In this document: piece by piece, positions 1 through 6,118 of the stretch
Position numbering within the stretch: position 1 is the stretch's first letter
How the letters are laid out: each line of letters begins with the position of its first letter
Assembly (NCBI GenBank): GCA_016287995.1
Contig: JAEEXW010000081.1
Span: forward strand, 1 to 9,848
Origin: Bacteroidales bacterium
Lineage (GTDB): Bacteria; Bacteroidota; Bacteroidia; Bacteroidales; UBA3824
DNA: 9,848 nt
Direction: 5' to 3'
The notes under the pieces: model-generated
Database searches by the model: none
What the model saw: the letters and a program-made list of their open reading frames with translations, nothing else
What the model was told of the DNA's origin: nothing
Translations under genes and position numbers: made by a program

Positions 1-981
1 CGTCTGATAAAAAATTTCCTTTCTAAAAGTTCGTAAAAACATATAAATCAGACTGAAAATCATAACGTAAAACAACGTCTGACCCAACAAAATATACCAT
101 TTTCCCGTATTGCTGTCGCTTTGCTCGTAGTCTTTGCGCATGGATTCAAGAATCTGAAACTCCTCCTCTCCCACTACTTCACCTTTATATATAATGCGCT
201 GACCTTTTTGAACAAAACCACGCGTCAAGGAAATTGAATTGATGTTTTCTTCAATAACTTTTTGAGTCATCACAATATCAAATTCAAGATTAGAGACAAT
301 CCATCTGCCCGGTTGAAGATGTTCGATAATTGCAGTAAACGGTTTTAAATCCTGCTCGCGAACTTTTTTTACATTAGAGGCAAAAAACTTACGCATCTCG
401 TTGTTAAGATACAGATATGCAGATTTTGTGGTAAAAATCCCGCTGACAGGCCTCTGTGTGGTAATACTTTCGGTGGTAACGCATATAAATTTTTGCGGCT
501 CCTGACTATCGCCGTCCTTTATCAAAAGTTGCTCGTTGTCAACCACACCTCCGGCATAAATATTAGTCAATGTAGTGTAAACAAAAACTTTCAACTGATG
601 AAAAATATCAGTATTTTTCACCGTCTCCAAAGACAATGTATCTGGCTTCAAACCGTTTTTCTCCAAACTCTGCGCATAATCGGCAAGAAACAAATCTAAT
701 TTGCTTACCTGCACGTCAACGTTTTGAACAAAGTAAAGTTTTGAATTTTTTTCGATTTCGGCCTTTTCTGCCTCCAATTCAGCGGCACTTTTGTAAATAC
801 CGAAGTCAAAAGGCGCTATTAAATTCTCATGCCGCCAAGGACTTCCCTTTTGATATTCGTATTTGAATTTACTCTCTTTCGGAATTGCGTATATAACTAT
901 AATACAAGCAATTAAATAAAGCGAAAGTCTTAAAACGCCGGCCCAAGAAAATCTGTTTTTTCTATTATTGTTTATCTTCAT
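1..981 (-). CDS. pgpH: PgpH-like 7TM-HD (HDIG) membrane protein, N-terminal part, cut by the window edge
   Basis: The gene starts with ATG at 981 and stays open for 327 codons to base 1, so the 3' part lies outside the window. The visible protein has a basic N-terminus, a membrane helix at about residues 16-33, a long extracytoplasmic domain (about 34-296), and a second helix at about 297-316 followed by basic residues. This is the layout of the 7TMR-HDED extracellular domain at the front of 7TM-HD proteins. The stretch PWRHENLIAPFDFGIYKS (49-66) and the end of the domain, with GFVQKGQRIIYKGEVV (255-270), match my memory of Bacteroidota members. Family knowledge: the missing C-terminal half would hold the remaining membrane helices and a cytoplasmic HD phosphohydrolase domain. 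PgpH of Listeria hydrolyses cyclic di-AMP. The catalytic residues cannot be seen here, so activity is inferred. The gene is divergent from plsC; no clear promoter was found for it in the 100-bp gap. Confidence 0.85.
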   Translation of the reverse strand, partial: MKINNNRKNRFSWAGVLRLSLYLIACIIVIYAIPKESKFKYEYQKGSPWRHENLIAPFDFGIYKSAAELEAEKAEIEKNSKLYFVQNVDVQVSKLDLFLADYAQSLEKNGLKPDTLSLETVKNTDIFHQLKVFVYTTLTNIYAGGVVDNEQLLIKDGDSQEPQKFICVTTESITTQRPVSGIFTTKSAYLYLNNEMRKFFASNVKKVREQDLKPFTAIIEHLQPGRWIVSNLEFDIVMTQKVIEENINSISLTRGFVQKGQRIIYKGEVVGEEEFQILESMRKDYEQSDSNTGKWYILLGQTLFYVMIFSLIYMFLRTFRKEIFYQT

Positions 982-1056
982 AATTCAAATTTTATCGTAA
1001 ACAAAAATAACAACTAAAACTGATAAATCAATGTTTTTTTATATCTTTTTTTTGTC

Positions 1057-1064
1057 TATCTTTG
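1057..1064 (+). promoter_or_regulatory. Bacteroidota-type -7 promoter box (TATCTTTG) for plsC-nth
   Basis: TATCTTTG fits the TAnnTTTG -7 consensus of Bacteroidota primary-sigma promoters. It is followed by CAAAAA and then, 17 bases after the box, by ATG at 1082. A -33 TTTG at the usual spacing is not evident; that stretch is a run of T. If the box is used, transcription starts at about 1068-1071 and the leader is only about 11-14 nt. That would exclude the upstream ATG at 1031 as the start of plsC. Confidence 0.55.
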
Positions 1065-1081
1065 CAAAAATTTTTTTCAAG

Positions 1082-1837
1082 ATGAAAGTATTAACATTTA
1101 TAGGCAAATTTTTTGTGTCAATATACATGTGGACGGTGATGTTTTTATCCGCATTTATCATATTGACAATCAACTTGATAGCACTCTTTTTCGTTAAACC
1201 AGAAACGGTTTGCAAAACCGTACAGAAGATGCTCAGATTGATGTTCAAAATTCTTTTCATAAAGGTTGAATGTGAGTTTCCCGAAGGTTTTGACTTCAAA
1301 CAGTCGTATGTCATAATGCCAAACCACATTAGTTTTTTTGACATTCCCGTTGTCTGCTCCACGCTGCCGAATTACACTTTCGGAATCGAAGCGGAAAGCC
1401 ATTTTTCGTGGCCGATTTACGGATTTTTCATCAGGAAATACGGAACGTTGCCAATTAACAGGAAAAACATTTTGTCCTCTTTCCGCACTTTTGAGAAAGC
1501 GGCTCAAAACATGAAAGAAAAAAACGCCTCGTTGCTTGTTTTTCCGGAAGGACACCGCTCCGAAACAGGTAAAATTCAGCAACTTAAAAAGATTCCATGT
1601 AAAATGGCGCAACTCGTAAAAGTGCCAATTCTGCCGGTAGGATTAACAGGACTTTACGCACTGAGTCCCAAAGGCGGATTCTTTTTAACGCCCAAACCCG
1701 TAAAAGTAAAATACGGCACACCTATCCCCGTTTCGGAATACGAAAGCCTCAAACCTGAGGAAATTGCAAAAACCGTCCGTCAGCGCATCATAGACCTTTC
1801 GGACGATGACATCACACCCGATGAAGAAAAAGTATGA
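1082..1837 (+). CDS. plsC: 1-acyl-sn-glycerol-3-phosphate acyltransferase (PlsC family)
   Basis: This is a 251-residue membrane-associated acyltransferase of phospholipid synthesis. It is expected to transfer an acyl group to lysophosphatidic acid, giving phosphatidic acid at the inner membrane. A hydrophobic N-terminal segment (about 15-38) is followed by the ordered family motifs: NHISFFD (81-87, the catalytic NHx4D), GTLPINR (121-127, the glycerophosphate-binding block II), FPEGHRS (154-160, block III; the Thr usual in FPEGTRS is His here) and LPVG (184-187, block IV). The length is normal for PlsC. I chose ATG 1082 over the in-frame ATG at 1031 because a -7 promoter box lies between them, and because the 17 extra residues would be a Phe/Ile-rich string read from a T-rich promoter. 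The last four bases overlap nth (ATGA), so the two are probably translationally coupled. Another lysophospholipid or ornithine-lipid acyl acceptor is possible. Confidence 0.9.
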   Translation: MKVLTFIGKFFVSIYMWTVMFLSAFIILTINLIALFFVKPETVCKTVQKMLRLMFKILFIKVECEFPEGFDFKQSYVIMPNHISFFDIPVVCSTLPNYTFGIEAESHFSWPIYGFFIRKYGTLPINRKNILSSFRTFEKAAQNMKEKNASLLVFPEGHRSETGKIQQLKKIPCKMAQLVKVPILPVGLTGLYALSPKGGFFLTPKPVKVKYGTPIPVSEYESLKPEEIAKTVRQRIIDLSDDDITPDEEKV

Positions 1838-2460
1838 AAAAAATTTTCCAACAAGTTACGGATTATTTTTCCAAGGCAATGCCCGAAGCCAAAACGGAAC
1901 TTCATTTTGAAAATCCGTTTCAACTAATTGTAGCAGTGAGACTTTCAGCACAATGCACCGACAAGCGCGTAAATCAGGTTACAGAAGTTTTTTTCAAAGA
2001 CTTTCCTGACGCAAAGTCGGTTTATAATGCTGATTTTGAGACGATTTTCCCGTATTTAAAATCCGTTTCGTATCCAAACACCAAAACCAAAGACGTTCTT
2101 GGAATCGCGAAAATGATTATTGAGGAATTTTCAGGCAAAACGCCCGAAACGGTTGAAGAGTTAAAAAAACTTCCCGGTGTAGGACAAAAAACCGCAAACG
2201 TGGTTGCCTCAGTGCTTTACGGAGCAAAAGTTATGCCTGTTGACACCCATGTTTTCAGAGTTTCGGCACGTCTTGGTCTTACCGAAAACGCCAAAACGCC
2301 CGCCCAAGCAGAAGAACAGTTAGAAAAAGGTTTTGACAAAGACATCTTACCGAGAGCGCACCATTGGCTTATACTTCACGGCCGTTACGTTTGCAAATCA
2401 AGAAAACCGCTTTGCGAAAAATGCGGGCTGACAAATGTGTGTAAGTTTTTTCGGAAATAA
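1834..2460 (+). CDS. nth: Endonuclease III, base-excision-repair DNA glycosylase/AP lyase
   Basis: This 208-residue protein is close to the 211 residues of E. coli Nth. It removes oxidised pyrimidines from DNA and nicks abasic sites by beta-elimination. The helix-hairpin-helix LPGVGQKTANVV (113-124) carries the catalytic lysine K119, and PVDTHVFRV (135-143) carries the catalytic aspartate D137. SAQCTD (38-43) aligns with the SAQATD of E. coli, which contains the DNA-wedging Gln41. The four [4Fe-4S] ligands are C187, C194, C197 and C203, with the exact C-x6-C-x2-C-x5-C spacing. Nothing is missing, so the enzyme should be active. The start overlaps the plsC stop by 4 bp, so expression should depend on the plsC promoter. 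The pairing with a lipid gene has no evident functional logic. Confidence 0.96.
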   Translation: MKKIFQQVTDYFSKAMPEAKTELHFENPFQLIVAVRLSAQCTDKRVNQVTEVFFKDFPDAKSVYNADFETIFPYLKSVSYPNTKTKDVLGIAKMIIEEFSGKTPETVEELKKLPGVGQKTANVVASVLYGAKVMPVDTHVFRVSARLGLTENAKTPAQAEEQLEKGFDKDILPRAHHWLILHGRYVCKSRKPLCEKCGLTNVCKFFRK

Positions 2461-2475
2461 ATTTTCACGAACAAT

Positions 2476-2501
2476 TTACCGTGGGTTTACACCCACGGTA
2501 A
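2476..2501. repeat. Perfect inverted repeat (11-bp stem, 4-nt loop) between convergent genes
   Basis: TTACCGTGGGT (2476-2486) pairs perfectly with ACCCACGGTAA (2491-2501) around the loop TTAC. It begins 15 bases after the nth stop and ends 9 bases before the stop of the convergent 810-codon gene. Either strand would form a stable hairpin, so it may end transcription from both sides. However, no U-run follows it on the plus strand, and only a mildly T-rich stretch follows on the minus strand. The GTGGGTTTACACCCAC core also resembles short dispersed REP-like palindromes that I recall from intergenic DNA of several bacteria, including Bacteroidota. Which role applies cannot be settled from one copy. 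Confidence 0.75.
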
Positions 2502-2510
2502 CTCGCGCCG

Positions 2511-4943
2511 TCATTCACCCTGATATATAACCGTTAAATTTCTGACATATATCGTATACGGCAACTCTCCGGGACGAAAAATGATGAAACCTAAAGTATT
2601 GCCTCCGATAGGTTCGTCAAAGAAAAACTCCCGTGTTTCCCACTCTGTACTATATTCAACCGTGGTAAAAATTGGATCTTCCGTCCAACTCCAACGCATT
2701 TCTGCATCAAACGAACCTGCTTCATCGCCTTTTATTTCAACTTTCATGGAATATTTTTTTCCTTTCTCCGTCTTAATATCGGCAGCGGCAAAAAACTGAT
2801 ACCATTTCAGACTGCCGTCTTTTTTATACTGAGGAGGACAAACAAAACCGTCTACTGAACTCAATTCCGGACAAATCATATTATTATTATCGTCATCATT
2901 TTCGCCATGAAAATATGGGTATTCTGTAAACGTAGTAAAATCCTTAGTATAAATTGTTGCACCCGGTTCTATCTTGCGGTCTTCCCTTGGTTTAGCGGGC
3001 ATAATAGAAGACTTTGCAATAAAATTAACGAATGAACTACCACCACCGCCGTCTTTTTTCAAGAAAGAACTATTCTCATCTGACTGACAATCACCGTTAA
3101 CGATAGTCTCAACCCCGTCAATTTTAAAACTAATATTATCAAAATAATACTTGTTTGCACGGGGGTCATTGCTGAGATTAAAGGCAACAGATTTACCGTC
3201 AGATTTAAATTTGCCCGACAATTTTACTTCATTCCAATCTGTCGTAAAATGCACGGACACATTGCTATCTGATAATCCGTCAACATAATCCCCCGGATTA
3301 TTGTGAATTTGCAGTTCAAATACATCCGCTTCATAATCAGCCTTGACAGACATTGACATCTCGAACTCCTGTCCCGCTTTGAATCCGTCTTTCGTTACAA
3401 TCCAAAACTGAGAATCCCAAGAGTAGGTCGGATAGTCTCTGGATTGTACTAACATACAACGGTCTTCATTTGAAACTGGATTCTCCGGATTTTCAATTTC
3501 AACATCTTGAATACCGCAAACCAAACGGACAGAACAACCAAAATACAGACTTTCTCTAATTACAGTCTCAAACATGTCGTTCGATAAAAATTCCATCACC
3601 CTTGCAGTTGCTTTTCCGTCATCAGCAACATCAGGAGACCAATACAAACCCCAATTGTTTAGTACAATTTTCATTCCACTACGATAGCCTTCCGCAGGCA
3701 GAAACACCGCCCCTGCCGCCTCCATTTTTGACCACTCCTCAGAAGTATATTCATTGACCGCATCATTTTGAAAATCAGGCACACCCTCCGGCATAGTCCA
3801 ATCATCAGGTAATAAAACCAAACCTGCAACATCTACGATTTTAGCCAATCCTTTTTTCAACTTTGCATCAGTACGATCATTTAATAAATAAAACCATTCT
3901 GCTGCTCTAAGAACTGACCATTTTTCCGGCTCAAAAGCACATTTGCCTATAAGTACACCATTTTCATTGACGGGATAATTATAATAAACAATATTTGATG
4001 CTGTCAGTTCAGGAGAGCCGCCCTCTATCCACGTTCCCCAGCCGAAAAGGTCAGTCCAGTCATTCGCACCTGACCAAAATTTATAATTTTCACCGACTTC
4101 CGTTCCGTCATAAGCAAAACATCTGTGATATTGATAAGGTGCAAGACGCCATGCACCGTCATTAGGACGGTATTGCAAATTGCCGCTACTAAAAAACACC
4201 TGTTTGTTGTATCCCACCGAAAATAATCCGGGAACACAATTTTCAGGCAAACTGACGTTTATTTTATAAACTTTTTTCCCATCTTCGTCTAATTTTTTAT
4301 TTATCTGCAAAAGGTCGCTTATTAACTCCGTACCAAAAGGTATGGCTAAGATTTCGTGTTTTGAAAGTATTTTGTTAGAATACGCCCGACCTAATACCAT
4401 CGAAACTTCCGCACCGCCGACAGGTAAATTAAATTCCACGAAAATAGTTTTCTGCTCCAAATTGATACTTGCATCATTATTGTATACAAAATTTTCACAA
4501 GTCCAATAACCGTATTTTTCCAAACCCTCTTTCAACGAAGAAACGCTCTTGACATCAACATACGGTCTGCCTTCGTTATAGAGTTTACCGTTTTTCAATA
4601 CGGCAGTAAATTTTGTTGTCCCTAATGTCAATGTTGCGTTATACTTTACTTTTAGTTCGCCGGAAAACACCGCTTTATCCTTGCCGGAACACCCCTCGGA
4701 AGTAAGCACGGCAGGTTCAACCAAAATTTTTGAATTTGAAATTTCAATAACGTCGCCTTCTGTAAAAGTGTTTTTCAAATCCTTAGCGTTAACATCGTCT
4801 GCCATCGGCACTATGTCAACGGTGATTGAAAAAGGCACAATCTCATAATCCGCAATCTCTTGTCTTTGCGAAGTTTCATCTTCTTTGCGGCAAGAGACCG
4901 CAAAAAACATTACCGCCAGAAATATAATAAAAATCTTTCTCAT
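2511..4943 (-). CDS. Large modular lipoprotein: fimbrillin-like, FISUMP/SUMF-like and two jelly-roll modules
   Basis: This is an 810-residue protein with a lipoprotein signal: basic start, hydrophobic core and lipobox AVSC with the lipidated Cys at 18. RKEDE follows the Cys, resembling the surface-export signal of Bacteroidota lipoproteins. Residues about 33-236 look fimbrillin-like (Mfa-like), with FTEGDVIEI and strand-rich segments. Residues about 240-478 resemble a domain common in Bacteroidota and Fibrobacter proteins (FISUMP, related to formylglycine-generating/SUMF folds): FFSSGNLQYRP (251-261), WTDLFGWGTW (296-305), LLPDDWTMPEG (377-387), GAVFLPAEGYRSG (411-423) and GCSVRLV (469-475). 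The C-terminus holds two jelly-roll, carbohydrate-binding-like modules (about 497-610 and 615-810). The first contains YSWDSQFWI and NNPGDYV, and ends YYFDNISF. Twelve Cys are present. No enzyme motif was recognised. The protein probably binds ligands or glycans or has a structural role at the cell surface. It is the last gene of the operon, 14 bp after its neighbour. Confidence 0.85.
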   Translation of the reverse strand: MRKIFIIFLAVMFFAVSCRKEDETSQRQEIADYEIVPFSITVDIVPMADDVNAKDLKNTFTEGDVIEISNSKILVEPAVLTSEGCSGKDKAVFSGELKVKYNATLTLGTTKFTAVLKNGKLYNEGRPYVDVKSVSSLKEGLEKYGYWTCENFVYNNDASINLEQKTIFVEFNLPVGGAEVSMVLGRAYSNKILSKHEILAIPFGTELISDLLQINKKLDEDGKKVYKINVSLPENCVPGLFSVGYNKQVFFSSGNLQYRPNDGAWRLAPYQYHRCFAYDGTEVGENYKFWSGANDWTDLFGWGTWIEGGSPELTASNIVYYNYPVNENGVLIGKCAFEPEKWSVLRAAEWFYLLNDRTDAKLKKGLAKIVDVAGLVLLPDDWTMPEGVPDFQNDAVNEYTSEEWSKMEAAGAVFLPAEGYRSGMKIVLNNWGLYWSPDVADDGKATARVMEFLSNDMFETVIRESLYFGCSVRLVCGIQDVEIENPENPVSNEDRCMLVQSRDYPTYSWDSQFWIVTKDGFKAGQEFEMSMSVKADYEADVFELQIHNNPGDYVDGLSDSNVSVHFTTDWNEVKLSGKFKSDGKSVAFNLSNDPRANKYYFDNISFKIDGVETIVNGDCQSDENSSFLKKDGGGGSSFVNFIAKSSIMPAKPREDRKIEPGATIYTKDFTTFTEYPYFHGENDDDNNNMICPELSSVDGFVCPPQYKKDGSLKWYQFFAAADIKTEKGKKYSMKVEIKGDEAGSFDAEMRWSWTEDPIFTTVEYSTEWETREFFFDEPIGGNTLGFIIFRPGELPYTIYVRNLTVIYQGE

Positions 4944-4957
4944 TTTTCCCGTTAATT

Positions 4958-6100
4958 TTAGTTTTCCATTTGTAGTTTGTGCAAATCGTCGGTATGATAA
5001 ATAAACAATCTGCCATTATCCATACCAAATTCACCTTTTTGAAAGTCCGTCCAATCGTCGTAATTATCACGTCTTATGGTAAATACGTCATATTCCCCGT
5101 ATTTATCAGGCAATATGATATATGGCATGACATCACAATTCTTATAATCCAAAATTACCGAGTCCTTAACATCGCCGCTGGTATCGTCAATAAGGAAAAT
5201 TGCACCCATGCCCTCATCACCGTCAGAATCTTTCAAAAAAGCACCCGTTACTATAAGTTCTCCGTCGTAAACCGTAATTTTATCAATAAACAAGAAAGAA
5301 GTCCGCAACGAAGCCGTATAAATTTCGTTGCCGAAAATATCCATCTTCTTGATATAATATTGGTATACAATATCTTCTTTTCCTAACTCGTCAATAAAAC
5401 CACCGTACAAATATATATTACCGTCAGCATAATGCATATCAACAAAAACAAATGATGAATCAAAATTAACCGAACTTACTAAACTGCCGTCCGCTCTGAA
5501 TACCGAATACGAATAATAATCATACAACACAATTTTGTCTTCAAAGGATTTCACACCTTGAAAATCATGGTTATCAGTTTCCATACTATACGTAAAATTC
5601 TTTACTTCGCCGTTATTATCAATCACATGCATATAAAGACCGTATTCCGTTTGGTCAAACAACGCCAATTCCCCGTTAGAAAGCGCAGTTACGAGAAGGT
5701 CTTTGCTAAAACTTTTCTCATATATGATTTTGCCGTTTTTGTCATATTTAATAATGTGTTTTTCTTTTTCGTCGCTCTGCTGATAACCGAAAAACATACC
5801 CGTTTCAGTAACGTCCATATAAAAAAGCGTACTATCGTTTTTTCCCGTAAGCGGAATATAATCAGGATAATAATCCACTACTCCGTTACGAGAGACAACG
5901 GCAATTCTAAACGTTTTATCGTTCTTATCTTCTACAACGGTCGCCAAAGAACCGTCCGGCATTATCAAAACGTCAAAATCCGCTATATTTAGTCCGACGG
6001 CTTTTATAGGCTCTTGCAACGGGTCGGGATATATAGTGTCCTCACAGGCAAAAACCGCTGACAAAAAAATTAATATCAATATGTATTTCGTTGTTTTCAT
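4958..6100 (-). CDS. Lipoprotein with beta-propeller-like repeats, function unknown
   Basis: This 380-residue lipoprotein has a short basic start, a hydrophobic core and the lipobox VFAC, with the lipidated Cys at 19 followed by ED. The mature part is a series of beta-rich units of about 40-50 residues. Each has turns such as MPDGSLATVV, KNGKIIYEKSF, SNGELALFD, NNGEVKNFTYS, RADGSLVSSVNF, DGNIYLYGGF and DGELIVTGAF. This is the look of a six- to eight-bladed propeller (NHL/TolB/Kelch-like), but no named family was recognised. Asp and Tyr are abundant, and DSDGDEG (about 292-298) could be a metal-binding loop. No protease or glycosidase motif is visible. Gaps of 18 bp upstream and 14 bp downstream place it inside the operon. 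It probably sits in the outer membrane, facing the periplasm or the surface, as an interaction or sensor partner of the neighbouring barrel or the large lipoprotein. Confidence 0.8.
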   Translation of the reverse strand: MKTTKYILILIFLSAVFACEDTIYPDPLQEPIKAVGLNIADFDVLIMPDGSLATVVEDKNDKTFRIAVVSRNGVVDYYPDYIPLTGKNDSTLFYMDVTETGMFFGYQQSDEKEKHIIKYDKNGKIIYEKSFSKDLLVTALSNGELALFDQTEYGLYMHVIDNNGEVKNFTYSMETDNHDFQGVKSFEDKIVLYDYYSYSVFRADGSLVSSVNFDSSFVFVDMHYADGNIYLYGGFIDELGKEDIVYQYYIKKMDIFGNEIYTASLRTSFLFIDKITVYDGELIVTGAFLKDSDGDEGMGAIFLIDDTSGDVKDSVILDYKNCDVMPYIILPDKYGEYDVFTIRRDNYDDWTDFQKGEFGMDNGRLFIYHTDDLHKLQMEN

Positions 6101-6118
6101 CTCTCAAATATAAAAAAA

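Noticed and set aside
493..866. Two short plus-strand frames of 68 and 76 codons
   Set aside because: They lie antisense to the partial PgpH-like gene, which is open for 327 codons and shows family motifs.
986..994. TAAAATTTG on the minus strand as a promoter for the PgpH-like gene
   Set aside because: It has one base too many for TAnnTTTG and ends 4 bases before the ATG, which would give a leaderless RNA. Not strong enough to call.
1145..1612. A 155-codon minus-strand frame inside plsC
   Set aside because: It overlaps the conserved acyltransferase motifs of the plus strand and has no motif of its own.
2461..2510. A small gene or non-coding RNA between nth and the large lipoprotein gene
   Set aside because: The gap is only 50 bases and is mostly taken up by the palindrome; no frame or promoter is visible.
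4979..5992. Open frames of 135 and 144 codons on the plus strand opposite the propeller lipoprotein gene
   Set aside because: They are shadows of an AT-rich gene with a clear lipobox on the other strand; no motif or start signal supports them.
6105..6112. TATATTTG on the minus strand, a match to the -7 consensus in front of the propeller lipoprotein gene
   Set aside because: It lies 4 bases from the ATG, there is no -33 TTTG at the right distance, and it sits in an 18-bp gap inside an apparent operon in AT-rich DNA. Chance is more likely.
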